Source: Hippopus hippopus
Lineage: Eukaryota; Mollusca; Bivalvia; Cardiida; Cardiidae
Reading direction: 5' to 3'
DNA: 64,000 bases
NCBI GenBank assembly: GCA_946811185.2
Contig: OX328106.1
Span: forward strand, 31,618,426 to 31,682,425
Shown here one piece after another: positions 37,601-52,900 of the stretch (its first letter is position 1; each line of letters starts with the position of its first letter). Under the pieces are notes generated by a model. It was not told the DNA's origin. It ran no database searches and worked only from the letters and a program-made list of their open reading frames with translations. The position numbers were made by a program, and so were the translations under genes.

Positions 37601-40600
37601 AGATTTCTTGGAATTTCTTGTTACAAGTACTTTGCACACTGTCTTCAATTGCCACTAGCTCTTTTCCAACATAACAACCCTCAAAATAATGATCAGCCAA
37701 GAAAAAGGAATCAGTACTGTTGCATAGACCAACATCAATCTTCAGAAAGATATAAGCTGAGCTGGGGATTCCACACAGTAACCCCCTTGTCTCAACACCT
37801 GTACATAACCATTTGAGCAAACAACCTCAGCCCACTAATGAAAGACGATGTGTCGTGTCTTTACTCTTCACTTATTGTAAAGCTGGACAAGTTTTATATT
37901 TTGCTGTGTGGTAAAGAGTTAAAACTGAACAGACAACATCCCACCAGCGTACATTGTGATGGGTCTTTTTTTTGTAAGTCAGTGGGAAAATGTCCCAGAA
38001 TTCCAGCCTTAACAGAAAAATGCTTTTGCCACAATTTTTTCATTTGTATGGATGGATGTGAAGCTCAATTTATGTTCATTATTACCGATCTCACAATGAT
38101 GTTTTTGTACCTTTCAGCTGCCAGTTTGTTGTAATGGATGTAATGAATTAAATCTTTACCATACAATCCCAACTTTTTAAATAACCTTCAGAAAGAAGGC
38201 TTTTGAAAACATTGTAGAAACAGGAGAAAATGCTTGTTACCAGCATTTTCTCCTTTTCCCACGGTATTTTCTTCCCATTCAAAGCCAATTTCCACTAATT
38301 TAGCCACATTCAATTTGTTTTCTGTAGATAATTTGGATTTGGGAAAGTCTAAAATTTTGTTGGCTTGTAAAGAGACCTTTACATGACGGAGTTTATCCCT
38401 GAAAAGATAGAGAATATTGGGGAACAAGAGCGGCAAATTGTCGCAAGATACGCCCGTCCCACAGCCAGTTGTCGAGGGGGGATAATAATCGTAAAGGGCA
38501 GGTAGAGGAAAATAGTAGTGCAGCATAAATCATGTAAGTGACTGAAATAGGCATGAATGTCTCCTCTAATGTTAAGGAAACATGCATATAAAGTTTCAGG
38601 TCATTCCAACATGAAAAGACAAAGTTATATTGTAGAGAAGAATAAAAAGGTGTACAAAAAAAATAATGAATAGGGAATAATTCCAAAAGGGCATTAGGTA
38701 AGGTTATGGCTCCAGTGCATTGCACTTTTCGTAACTGCAACAAACATGTTTACCAAGTCTCAAGTCAATTTGACTTGAGGTGACAAAGTTCCCTTCCGGA
38801 CAAGCAAGAAATACTGTAAAAGATCAAAATGGAATTACTCAAAATCCGCGCTAGGTAGAGTTATTGTTCTTGTGCACTGTACTCCGTAATATTGCAACAA
38901 ACATGCATACCAAGTTTGAAGTCGTTCTGACTTGAGATGACAAAGTTATATTCCTGACAAGCGGTCTGACGAATCACCGAAATACCACCGAAACACCGAA
39001 ATACCCCTATTTTTCATTGTTGGGTTCAGATAACTGACACAAGTATGCAAGATTTTTTTTTCCAGAAAACACTCTTAATCAAAGTATTTATCATTACTGA
39101 GAAAAATTATGTTGTTTGTATACACAAATAATTGATTTACGTGGAGAACAATCACCGAAACACTCGAATGTCTGACCTGTTACACACCGAAATACCCGGT
39201 CTTGATTTTGACAATCTAGACTAAAGATTTATCAATATGACATCATCACAAATTACTTATATTTCTTTGAATGAAAAACACACACAAAAGAGAGTGCTAA
39301 TCCACTTCATTTGCGAAAGAAGTAGACCCAAATCAGACATTAGATGATGTAGGTCTCTGATCCGTCGAAACACACAAGTTCCTCGTGACGTTCCGTTCTC
39401 TTCTGTTAAAGTGAACCGATCATAATTGAAGATGTTCGGCTGACATAGTCCAATCTGTTTGAAGTGCAGGTTTGTGTTTGTTATTTTTGAAGTAATATTG
39501 TTATTATTCATAATCTTATTGGTGGAAATGTAATTGTCTTATCAATTTACGCCTGGTACCATGTTAACTACAGGCTCAAAATGGCTTCCAGTTTTCTAAT
39601 TTGGCGATATTTTAATTTCATATTCCCACTATAAAAAAAGGAAAACTATTTTTTCTAGCATACTTATGGATAAAGATCAGACACATCAACCTAGTATAAG
39701 AGCTACTGAAGTAAGATGGCGTAGGTATAATCCCTGAATGGACCAATTTTAGTACGTGGAGCGGGTATTTCGGTGGACATTTAAAGTACGGTATGCTATT
39801 CCGGTGCACATTCTTCACGGCGAGCTTCAATGGCATGTTGCTGTTTTTACATTAGGTTTAATACTAACCCTCCTTTATAATTACAATTTGTGTCTAAAAA
39901 CACGACATCAGTTATCTAAAGCTTAATAATTAAAAAAAATTGGGGTATTTCGGAGTTTCGGTGGTATTTCGGTATTTCGGTGATTCATCGGACCCCTGAC
40001 AAGCACTAAATGCTGTAAAAATGATGATCAAAGGGAAATAACTCAAAGACAGCACGAGGTAGAGTTACAATTCTTGCACACTGCACTTCCAAATATTGCA
40101 ACAAATAGGCATACCATATTTCAAGTCATTCCTACTTAAGATGACAAAGTTATGCTCCGGACAAGCAAGAAATGCTATAAAAATGAAGATCAAAGGGGGA
40201 ATAACTCAAAATTCATGCTAGGAAGAGTTATGGTTCTTGTGCACTGCACTCCGTAATTTTTCAACAATCATGCATACCAAATTTGAAGATGTTTAGACTA
40301 GAGATGACAGTTATACTCCGGACAAGCAGAAAATGCTGTAAAAATGACAACTAAAGGGAAATAACTCAAAGACAGCACGACGTAGAGTTATGGTTCTTTC
40401 GCACTGCACTCCATATTATTGCAACAAACACAAATGCCACGTTTCAAGTCAATCGGACTGGAGATGACAAAGTTATGCGCAGGGCAAAGAACTGGACGCC
40501 ACCTGCCCGCCGGGATGCCCGCCTGTACGCCATGGGTGATCCCATAATACGTCCCGTCTTCGACGGGAGTATAAAAGTAGAAAATGCAAGTTACACACAT

Positions 40601-43600
40601 TTTCTCCTTATCTCACAAATGCTTTCAATAGGATTTTTCCTCAGGGACATTAAAAGACCGGATTTTGTGGTGAAAGATTATAAGACCTACAGTTCATTAC
40701 CTGACTGTTCAATGAGTTTTTCGCCAGTACTTTGTTCCTGTTGTTCATTGTTTTCCTGCTTATCCTCGTTTATCTCTCTTTCATTTCCCTTTATTTTATA
40801 TTTCCTCTTTCTCTCATGTACTATCGTTTCATGATGGCTTCCTTTTATAATTTCTGAAGATCCATTTCTTTGCCCTAGACCACTTTCCCTTGGACTTTTG
40901 AAATTGTTGTCACTATCTGAGTTGAGACTCTTTTTTCCCTCTACCCTTGTTTCAGGTCTATCAGTAATCTTACTGAGAAATTTGCTTTGAATATTTCCAT
41001 GATTATCACCCAAATAAACTTCTCCATCTGTCTTTTCATTTTCTCTTCTTGGCCTAGAAACCAATTTAATCTGACCACTTTTCTTTCCCCTTTTGAATGC
41101 ATCATTTTCAATGTCACTATCCAAAGTTCCTGCTAACTGAATATTACCGGTAGACAAGTCTTTATCTCTACTATTGGCATGTTTTCTGATGTCTCTATTC
41201 AGTTGATGTGTTTTGCCTTTCTTACCACCACTTTTACTGACAGTGACTTTAACCCCAGATATACTGAGAAATGGTTTTGATATCTTTTGTGTCTTGACAT
41301 GACGTCTTCTATTTTTTTTATTTCTTCTTGGTTTTCCTGTTTCTTTCTGAAAAAAAATTTGCTGTCTTATTGTGTTGGGAAAGGGTTAAACTCACAACCA
41401 ATCTTCAGTTATAATTTACATCCCCCTCTGGCTGACAGCTTTTTGAAACCATCGTGAATAAAAGCTTGTTTCATACAGAAAACCAGGATCCAGAGCAAAT
41501 CAAGAAATCATTCAGACAAATATGGAAGTTGCCTGCAATTAGCAATGTTGCAGTTTTCAAAGCTGCTTACTGCAAATGTTAAATTCATATCTTATATGTT
41601 TAGCCCTTTACCACAACATCCCAAGTTTCAGCAACCCTAAGAAACAGGCCTACTGAAAACAATCTAGGAGAAGGATAAAATGCTGGTAACCAGTATCTTC
41701 TCCATTTCCCACAATGTTTTCTACTATATTTGACACAAATCCCATGATTTGTACCATATTATTATATCGTCTGCAAGTGCTTTCAAATTGAACCAGTCTA
41801 AAATTTTGTTGTTTGGTAAAGAGGTAAACCTTTTCATTTCAAATCGATTGTAAAACAAGCGGTTATGACTATCAATAATCACTCTTGATGATTGCTCCCA
41901 AGAAACCTTAACCAGTACTTGCGCCATAGTGTTGGTAAATTAAAAGGTTGACCCCATTCATCACAGTATTCAAACCCTGGGGTAACTTTGGTTTTAGAGG
42001 TTGACACTCTACCACTATACCAATGTCTCCCACATACTAGTATAAATATATACATGTACAGTCGTCCTTGCTGGTACCGTGTCATCTATGATACTTCTGT
42101 AATCCAAAAAATACCTAATTTGCATACGTAGGGCCACCTAACAACTTTTTACACTATCAAATCAAAAGCAGAAGTGTTTTTGCATCGTATCGGTTAAAAA
42201 ATATCAGATATGTCTTCATAAATGATAAGTTACTTTCAATATAATACTTTGCAATAATAAAGCACAATTTTCCTCCATGTTTTGAAAAAATTACCCCCTA
42301 TTCTTCATAAAACCAATAATTCATGTTTGACAAGTGACAGGTCGTCTGCTGTGGCGTTATAGCCCTTGCCGGAAACAAAAACTACGGCACTTAAATCATT
42401 TTCTCAAAATAAAAATCATATTTTTTACGATTTTCCAAATTACAGGAGTTAATGCGGTACCATAGCGGACTCACTTCAGAGCACCTGTAGTCAGTATGAT
42501 AGCTTGACCTAGATATTTTTGTCTGAAAAACACGACTTAAAGGTGGGTATTTAGATTTTTCACATCTCACCAAATTAAAAAATATCAAAGCTTAAAGGTG
42601 GCCCTTCAGATTTTGGGACAAAAATTTTACAAAAATACAAAAAAATCATCCTTATACTCCCAAAGCCTTTTAATTTTCATTCATAAAACCCCAGTAGTCG
42701 AAAGCCATCCGACAAGAGAAATTAGAGATTCACTACGGCCCAGGTCGACACCGACGGGAAACACGGTCTATTTTTACATGAGCAACTCGCTCATTTACAT
42801 ACCGGAAATACACAGACGAAGCTTCAAACATAGCGTCCGAAGAAGACATTATGGAAAATAATTACATGTTTGTTGTGTTATGGAATTTAAGCGTCATTAG
42901 TCACGTGCCAGTCACTTGATATTCCCACAATGCTTTTTTGATTTCTGGCGCGAAATCTAAAAATACCTTAAGAGGCTACGTAGCCTTTTAAGGGAACACC
43001 ATCAAAAAAAATTGTTTTTGTAATTTTATGATTCTTAATTATTGTAACTTTACATGCAACAATTTATCACAGTATTGGAAAATTATGCATGTGAGTTCTC
43101 TCTCTTGTAGTAAATTTTCGGCGAAATTAAGTACCGCGGTACCTGCGAGGACCATCCTAGCAAATGTCAGGGAGTAAATGCAAATTAGAAAAAAAACAGC
43201 ATAAGGGTGAAAATGACAGTAGTCATCTTTTTCTCTTTACCATAATGTTTTGGCAAGCTTAGCTACATGTATCTTATTCAAGATCTATAAACATACTGGA
43301 TCATTTAGTAAAGGGTTGTTAACCTTTTACCTGGCAACAAAATTCTACACCCGTCTGTATTGAAAGCACTTGGAGATGACAAATTCAATGTCGCTAAAAT
43401 TAAGATATATATTTGCTTGTGACAGGATCAAAAATATTATGGGAAAAGGGGAAAATGCTACCAGCAGTTCCTCCTTTTCTCAAAATGTTTTCAGAAGTCT
43501 TCTTCTTCAGGGTTGTTAAAACAAAGGGTTATTTCATAAAGGTTTCAATTTATTTCCTGGCACTATCATACGCTAGTACAGATAACTGTCCCCAAAGGTG

Positions 43601-46600
43601 ATGTTACTTTTTGACTGGTCGCCTCTGGGTACAGAGACGATCAAGACAAAATCAGCTGAAAGCTCCACACAGATTTTGTGCGCAAGTTTGAACTCTTAAA
43701 ATTTTGCAAATACAGCACAAAACTAGGATTTAAACATACCTGTTGCTTGCGTATTTAATAACCCTTTGTTTGAAATACAAATATTTTCAATTTAAACGCT
43801 GAACAGAGAAAACCGTGCATTTCATGTTACTCGAGTTGTTTACGTTCCCGAAAACATACAAAATGGCCGCCACACACGATAAAGTTCGTCAGTGATTTTT
43901 CCGAGATTTACATGTTATAAACGACTTTTACAAGCTCTTTATGTAATGAAGGGTTTAATAATTTGTCTTTAGTCATGTTTGTTACTAAAAGTTAATTGCA
44001 TTTCGCTGCAATACAGTTTAAACCGACGAAACAGAAAGTCAGTATAGCGCTCTATCTTTGCTACCAGAAAATTTACGATGGACTTGAGATGGTACGGTGT
44101 ACAATAAATGTCCAAATATGAAAAAAATCACCGTAGCATCTCATTATTGTGACTATATCATACGCCAACTAGTGATGTTTCACCTGTACCTATAAATATG
44201 TAGTATACCTACCAGGTCACTGGTTGTATTCAGCTGACGAGTAGTTGATCTGTGTCCAGTTTTGGTAATACTATGAAAATCAATTGGTTTTTCTTCTTGA
44301 ATTTCTTTCCTCTGCTCATTGCAATCTAAAAGTAAATACATGTACTTATTGTAAGGATGACATGGATTTCTAGGATTATCTAAATATAAAGCAATGCTAT
44401 CTAATGTCTCTCCAACTGTACTACCAACCCTCCTTCATAATTCCAGGGATCGTATATACACAGGGATAGGCAACGCAACTGGAGTTAAGACCAATTATCG
44501 ATTTTTCACTGACTTACCTGTACGGCGTCCAATAATCCGTTGTCGTTCCTTGCGAGTTATTATCTTCCTTTCAGATAATATAATTCCTTGCCGATTCCGA
44601 CAATTTTTATATCTGCCAAAGAAGCGTTTAGTATGAAATGCGTTTCAATGTTTATGTCAATGTTTTTCTATTATTGTTTTTTTCAGTTAAAGTGTTATTT
44701 TTTTTTATCTGGAAAATTTAAAGTGTCGACTAACTGGGCGTTTCAGATATACAGGTCATGTTGTCAGTCTTGATTTCACACGAAGTGTAAATTGTGAATG
44801 GAGATCAAAACGGCCCGGTGCCAAAACGACCCATTACCGAAACAACCCTCTTTTTCGTAGTAACTTAAAATATTTTGATATTTCTGCAGTGGATATCTAT
44901 TGCAAACAATTCGGGAAAAGCACACATCGCCTGTTGAAGGATTAAGTCCGTCTAACGTTTCGGAAGTGGGCTGCTTTTGTCCACTCCCTGTATTTGACAT
45001 GATCACAAGTGGGATATATCAAGTTGTGTATCTGTCATGACACATCTACTGTTAGTAGTGTCCTCTTCTGTTTATAGACAATACGCATCATTGAAATTAA
45101 ATATGTATTTTCTGATTTTCTTCTCCAAATGTTTCAATTTGGTCAGGTCAAAAGCTTCTCATGTTATCAGGAGTGACAAACATTTCACTTGTATGTAGTA
45201 CAATGTATTAGGCCAGTAAACACAGAGATCTGTTAATAGTTATATACCCATTTTTCAATAGCAAACTACACAAAGGGCATATAGAACCAGACAATTGCCT
45301 TCACTGCCCATTAAATGGACCTTCCAGTACATTTTCAGTTCAGCTTGCAGCTACTCTTAAATCACTGTCTTTGACAGAAAAAAAGGAGAATTTCCTGCAA
45401 AATGGAAAGAATTAGTGAACTTTCTGAAAAAGTAGACTGGTGAAGTGTGAGGACCTGTCTGCAACTCTGTTCCTACTTTTATACTTTGGAATCAATTACA
45501 TACACCAGTGGCCTTCACAATTGCATCATTTCGAATTAACCTGTGTACCTTACAACCTTGTGTGTTTGATGACTTCGGAATATTTAAAGCTTTTTGAAAA
45601 ATATTACAAAATTTTGGACATGTCTAATTTGAAAGCATTTGCAGACGACAAATGAAATGCAACTGAAATGAGGAGACTTGTTTTTCCTGGGGAAATGAGA
45701 AAATGTGACATGTACTTACCGGTAGTTTCTTCTTTGTTCACAATGTTTTCGAAAGTATGGATATTCCCCAGGTTAGTGAAAACTTGGGATTCAGCAATAC
45801 TAGCATTTGTCACAGATAATTAAATAACTCCATACTTCTAGTGGCTTATTGAGCTATACATACTAAATATACTTTGGTGGTAGAAGAAGCCCACAGCTTT
45901 CATATTCAAATATATTAATTTCACTTTAGCATTTTTCTTGCAGGTTTGTACGGTTCACAGCTGATTTGGTCTTTAATATTCCAAGTTTTCAAGCCCAGCT
46001 TCAGTTTTATACTAGCCCACTTTATGCAGAATTACAAAACCATCTTCAATGTCATTCTTCTGTTCACAGGATGCATCACAACAGTATGTTGACAGCTCTT
46101 GAAACCATGTTTTGAAGTGTTTGTGCTCTCACAATACATATCTGGAAAAAAAAATATAGAACCAACTGAATTTCAAATTTCTCCTTTTTACAAAACGCAA
46201 CATTTTAATTCTTCAGTTACGTTGCAAAATATGGTTTTATTTTCACATGGTTAGGCTATAATGAGAATTTGTTCAGGATATGGCCAACTATCAGAGATCC
46301 AATCATTTTTGAGTAATGTGCGGTACTGCGCTTCCACCTTTACTGAAATAACCCCTTTTTAGGCTGCCATCTTGCAATTAAGACCGAAAATAGCCAAGTA
46401 TTTGAGCCCACAGTTATCCAACCTTGGCATCGAAAATCACTAGATTTGATTTAAAAACAAAAAGAAATACTTACTGCTTATAAATATGTCAAAATCTGAA
46501 CAAATTTACTTCTAAAAATAAATTGAGAATGCTACAACTATCACTAGGGTCCCGCCAAATTCACCACATTGGTCCGCCATTTTGTGATGAAATACCGAAA

Positions 46601-49600
46601 ATAGCCCAGTTTTGAGCCCATAATTATCTATCTTAGGAATCGAAAATCAGCACAAAACTAGCTTTAATACAAGGAGATGTACTCTATGTCGTGACTTTTA
46701 CCAACATGTTGCTATTTGGACGCTACTTTATGTACTTAAAAAGTACTTTTGCACGTCACTAAATCCTCCTGCCGAACATCCCCTACGGGGCAAACATGAT
46801 TAGGTCATGATTTTTTAACGCCAAAATAAGCATATAAAACAAAATCTCCGAAAAAAATTGATGTTACATATATTCTAAGCATGTAAATATTCGGTAACTT
46901 ACCTGTTGAGAAGGACGTATGGGATAACCAAGCAAAACGTTGATTAAAACAGTGACCGTCGTATGCCGAAATTTAAGATGGCCGCCGTTTTTTCCTTTGC
47001 GGTCAATTCGAAAGAAGACAGTGAATAACCGGAAGTTATACCGCGTTTCCTATCCCTGTATATACGATCCCTGATAATTCACCATTTGAAGAGCAACAGA
47101 TAAAAAATCATTTCTTGAACATTTATCTGTTAATGCTTTTGATTGATCAATATACCTTTGAAAATGTAATAAGATGCTAGTTAAGCAAATTCAGTCAGTC
47201 GAATCATAGAGAAACTTGAAAGTACGGACTCTGCTCAATCTAAATCACAAACAGTTGTTTTCTTAATGCAAAAGCTTTGCCGCTCTGGTTTTAAGACAAA
47301 GCTTAATGAAATTTAAAAATGAATAGGGTGAAACAACCTCCTTTGAGAAGAGTATCAATTAAGACTGGTATACACCATTAATATTACTGGAATGTAAAAT
47401 GTTTCAAAATTTCACGAAATGTAGATAGCTGAATACCGGAATGTAACGAAACGTGGAAGCGGCAATAACAAAATGTTATGAATTGTAATTTTAAAGGCCC
47501 AAATACTGGAATGCAACGAACTGAAGAATAAATTTAGCTAATACACACAACACACACATGCAAGTAAGCACGCATTCACGCACGCCGACAAAACAGCCTC
47601 AAAATGTAAATTGTCACTAATGGAACATAAAAATAGTAAGATTTTGGGGCTGGGGTGGCGGGAAGAGGAAACCAATTTTTGCCACTCGTCACAACTCGGC
47701 CGATTCCGTACCTACATCTAATCCCGGTCGTTTCCATTTAAACTGCCAATCACGTGACCTTATACATTGCGGCGCCACTGTAATTCGTTTAACAATGACA
47801 TAAACAACCTCGATCAAGTTATTCACATCTATCTATCTGTCGGTGAAAACTTCAATCGGAATTGATAAACCACGTTAAAAAATGAACATACGGACTGTTT
47901 GTCAACTGAAATATAGTTAGAAAGATTTCGATAGAAAACTGAGAGTCAAGTTTTCTTTTTTAAGAGGAGCCCTACAATTTTCAGAACGGTGAACCGGCGT
48001 ATTTCCGGCGAAGAAATGTACCGTATAGGTGCATATCAAGCTGCCAGATACAGCCGAGGGATTTGATGGCTTCCATCACCCGAGGTATGCCGAATGCAAT
48101 TTTTGCCTGAGCTTTTTTAATTGCTCTCGTACATTGTGTAGAATATTGGGTGTAGTAAGAATATGTAAGAGGTTTCATTGCCGTGTAGAACCTTAACAAT
48201 GTGATGTTACAATTTGTTACAGATGTTGAAAGCAGGGCAATCAATCAATCAATTCTAGAGCTTGCACTACCTAAATGTAAGGGTATACTTATCACCGGAA
48301 TGTAACAAAATGTGCAGCCTATACTCCGGAATGTAACAAAATGTATATGCTACAGCACCAGAAGGTCATTTTAAGAGCCTAAATGCTGAAATGTAGTTCA
48401 CAGAAGAATAAATGAAGATTAAAATACGCTCGTACACACGCCTACACAGACAAAACTGGTCCGAAATGTAAATTTTGATCAATAGAACAAAAAAAAATAT
48501 AGTAAGATTGAGGGAGAGGGGGTAGAACCATTGTTTACATGTGCTTCTTTGATTGCTCCTGTAAAAGAAGTGAAAACTTTGGTGAACGAGTGTGCAAGAA
48601 TTTGTATTGTCGTGTACAGCATAAAGGCTGTGATGCAACAACTTGTTCGGAAATAAAGAAAGTGCACCACCAGAATGCAACAAAATGTAATCTCAGAGCC
48701 TAAACAATGGAATGTAGCGATACTTGTATTTATGTACTAATTAAAGAGCAAAATAGCAGTACCGAAATGTGATTCTTGATCAATAGGTCTACATTAAAAA
48801 GAAATAAGCTCTTTTTAGATGCAATTATGATCGCCCTGTTTCAAAAGGTGGAAGATCTGACCAGTGTATAAAAGTGTAAAAGTAAACCAAGGACAAAAAT
48901 GAATAAGCAAGCTGTCGCCGTTACATGACTTAAATATTGTTGAAAGCGGCGCAAATATCTATCAATCAATCAATCAATCAACCAACAAAACCAACCAAAT
49001 ACAATTGCTTTCAAAATGAATTAGTCGAAAATTTTGTCACATACAATCATTGTAAGGAATTAGTCGAAAATTTTGTCACATACAATCATTGTAAAGATTT
49101 AAAACAGCTACACATGTTGCACTAATGAGCTCTTCTTTCTAATTTATATGTAGGCCTCATTCTAATGTATCCATTTGTTATGATTTATTATGACGAAATT
49201 TAAGCTAGAAACCATAGATCTACATTCAAAATATGCACAGCATGATGCATATCGAGTACGACCGACATAAATTTATATTGATGCAATGTAAATGAGCCGA
49301 GTGTATGTATACAACGGGTTATACAACTTATTTTCCGTTCAATCCATCACCACCTTCATGAAGACGAGTTTTATTTTCTTTTTGCAACAGACCACTCTAA
49401 AAACCATCCTGAAAGACGGAGAAATTGCTCTTAACCTTTTTTCAAACGATAACATGAATTCTAGACTTGTCCAACGTGAAATCATTTGCAGACGACAAAC
49501 AAATGTGCCGCAAACAACAGAAACTTTTTAAGAGTAGAAAACTTGTGGAAAAGGGAGACTGAAATGCAGGTTACCAGTATTTTTTTCATTTTTCCACAAT

Positions 49601-49931
49601 GTTTTCAGAAGCAGTTTCTTTCACAAGGTCCTTAAGAAACGGGCGAAGGTTTCAAGAGCATTTTCTCACTCGAACAAGCATACATGTATTGATCAATATT
49701 TACTTCTATTTATTCATATATAACAAAAAGATTTCCAAGTTGCCCGGGGCAAGTTTGCTTCAAACTCTGAGGAAACACTTCGAAAATGAACAATATTCGT
49801 GCGTCATAAAGTAAAATCTATATCTAAGTAAACGAACGACTTTTAACGTTTTTTTTTTTAATATAAAGTCATTTAATATGAATCTCATTTAGACACATCC
49901 GTCAAACATTGCTGTGAGGCAGGGAGTTGTG

Positions 49932-49983
<52 letters not shown>

Positions 49984-52900
49984 TCCTCGCTGTGCAATAA
50001 TAATAATTTAATTATTAGGAGGAGGAGTTAGTTACATGACAAGCTTGTTAGCTAGCTAGACCGACAGAGAGACAGACAGACAAACCAAAGATCAGGCTGC
50101 ACATTCTGTTCAGTCTGATCTTGATCCATGCTGCCTGTTGAAGCCCCCGTTTTTGTCCATTGCGCTGAAAGACCGTTAATACTGCATCAATTTCGTGTTT
50201 GACACGGCAAGGTAAAAATCACTTTTACAAGTGCCGGGTATCTAAATATACACATACACTTAAAACTTTTAATTTACATATTTCAATAAAAAGCACACCG
50301 GGACTTAATATCGTATGACTGATGACGCAACCATTTCATGACTGATCAGTCACTTAACAACCTAGATTGGTATACTCCCCTGATACAGAGTAGGGTTGTA
50401 ATACCTGTAAATGTACAACAGGGACCAGTTTATCCACCCTTTGGCTGCTAAGCGCGACTTAAGGACCTTTTGCGGACAGTTTAGATCAAGATCAGACTGC
50501 ACAGAACGTGCAGTCTGATCTTGGATCTACACTGTACGATATGAAGATGTTTCTCCTAAAAATAACTTTAAAACGACAACATTTGGATTTTTACAACAGA
50601 CTTGAAGGTGTCGTTTAATTTATTCAACAGGAAAAGGGTTAACAGCCCCTTTCCCCCACCCAGTTACCTGTTTTACTCATTTCTTATTATTCACTTAAAA
50701 ATAATGGTAAAATGACAGAACCTTCAATTTTTTTCTTTTATGCGATGCTTTTTCTCGGCGTATCTGTTTGAGCTGGCTTTGGACCTACTTCTTGCTATTG
50801 GTCACAAATGAATAAATAGTAAATTGGTATAAAATGTGGACATGTTTATTTTTTCTGGCTTCTGCGGACCTTTCTGTGGGCTTATTTTCGGGACCAATTA
50901 TGACACCAATTTAAAACCACTGGTACCGTTAATTGATACCACGCGGTGCTTACTCACGCCATGATATGAAAGGGGAATACTAGTACATGTAATCCTTTTC
51001 TTGTACCAGTTGGTATACCTTTTTTTTCTAATTACCTAGTATTTAAAAAATCATTCGTTACCCTACACCCCATTATTATACAGTAAATATGTATTTTCAG
51101 TCATGCCATTTTTAGCAGCAACTGCTCCATTTTCCATTGATGAGTACGTATTATTTAACCTTATCTTGAAATTTGTATCTAATTGCAAATTTCAGTTTTC
51201 AATAATACGCAAAACAGTGAGGAAAAGATACAATTGCCGGCGTAGTCATTTTTTTTTTTTTTTTTTTTCATTATTTTCTACATAATGACTACTAGACGGT
51301 TTCAATATTCAAATTCCAGTACCTCTCAGCCGTCAATCTTTTTTCAAAATCCTTTCTTTTTGGTCTTGGTGTTACCTCAGTCTTTTGTAAAATACACACG
51401 TTCTCTTTAAAAAGACGGAACGCTAATTTTCCAAATGATTTCATCAGAAACATGGACCTAACACAAATATGACATTTATACGCCTTTTTCTAAGAGTTGA
51501 ACGTATTCTGCATTTACCAGTCCTTGAATTGCTACGAAAAATGAAAATGGATATTAAACTTTTTCAGGAAATCGTCGATTTGTTCTCTGGCGGCGGTGGT
51601 CACGTGTGTGTGTGGGGAGGGGTTGTTGAGGGCGGGGATGTGGGTCGCACGTGATCACGGTCTAGTACTGATGAACTCAGCTGAGAGTGTAAGACATTGA
51701 ACAAGACAAATTTATGATGCATGGCATCATAGAAGCCGCAATCTTTTGGTGGACAATTTCAGAAATATTGACTTTCTAGAAAAAAATGTGATGACATTTT
51801 TGTATCTGTTTCCCCCCCCCCCCCCATACTAACGGAAGATCATGACAAATGATACTAAAATGCAGGATAAAAAAGACAGAAGTTAAGAGAGGAATCTTAA
51901 ATTATCTTGTACCATTATTATCATCATAATCATCATTATCATTTAAAGTGATGATGCGTATGTGAGAAGACATGTAAAAGCATTGGAATTCTCAAAATTC
52001 TACTCAAAGTTTGAAAATGGAGAAATTGCGCATGAATTCAAGTACAGAATTTTTCATTATTAAATGATTTTAAAAAACAAACTTCTGTAGGGGCATCAAA
52101 GGCGACACTGCATAATTATGTAAGTTAGTAATTCATTATTCATATTTAGATCGTTATTCACGTAGATCTACATGCATTTACACTTTTTAGTGGTATTTTC
52201 TTTGTGTTTCATTTTTTTACAAATACAAAAAAGAAAAAAAATATTCAACAACTTTCTTCTAAAACATTGTCATTTTGCTTGTCAAAAAGAATCTTAGCCT
52301 GCTTGTAACAAAGTGAATCTTTACATTTCTACTCCAGAATTACAGACTTTTGCATAGTATTTCCAAAATTCTTCCAATCATAGCCTTCACAGTTGGCGCA
52401 AACCACTAAAAAAAATCAAAAATTATTTTTTAAATCTTTAAGGATCTGGATATATTCAACAACAACATAGTAACTTTTACTATATATATATCGTTTAGTA
52501 GAAATTAGTTTGAACTAATTTCTGCAAATGCCTTGTACAAAACCTATAAAACTTCTAATGTAAACTGCAAGAGCCATTCAAAAGCCTTGACCAGCAGCGA
52601 CGTAAAAAGTTGTATAAGCAGTGATAGGTTTAGTAATAACTTTATCCTTTCAAGTACACCGAATGAAATAAATATACTGAGTAATTAAGGAAAATGAAAC
52701 AAGAATTTTTTACGTTTACAATATCTTATAAAATATTTAAAAAATATTACACAGGTTTATGTACTGTCTGATCTTGATCTATTTCTGTCATTTTCGAACA
52801 GTTTCAACCCTGAGAGCACTATGCACCACTTTGGTAATTTTGTGGACAACGTAAATCACGATCCATACATTTTTCACGGGTATTGTAGATCAGGACCTTA

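Larger units (their letters stand above)
44444..47073. mobile_element. 2.6-kb DNA transposon-like element with 7-bp duplication
   Basis: Ends CAGGGATCGTATATACACAG and (complement) CAGGGATCGTATATACAGGG, both continuing GGATAGG-N-AACGC. ATAATTC flanks at 44437-44443 and 47074-47080. Inside are a small open frame (44776-45000, minus) and a splice-bounded open segment (44518-44612, minus), but no transposase domain I can recognise. A CAGGG start suits hAT or P elements; their usual duplication is 8 bp. Confidence 0.75.
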
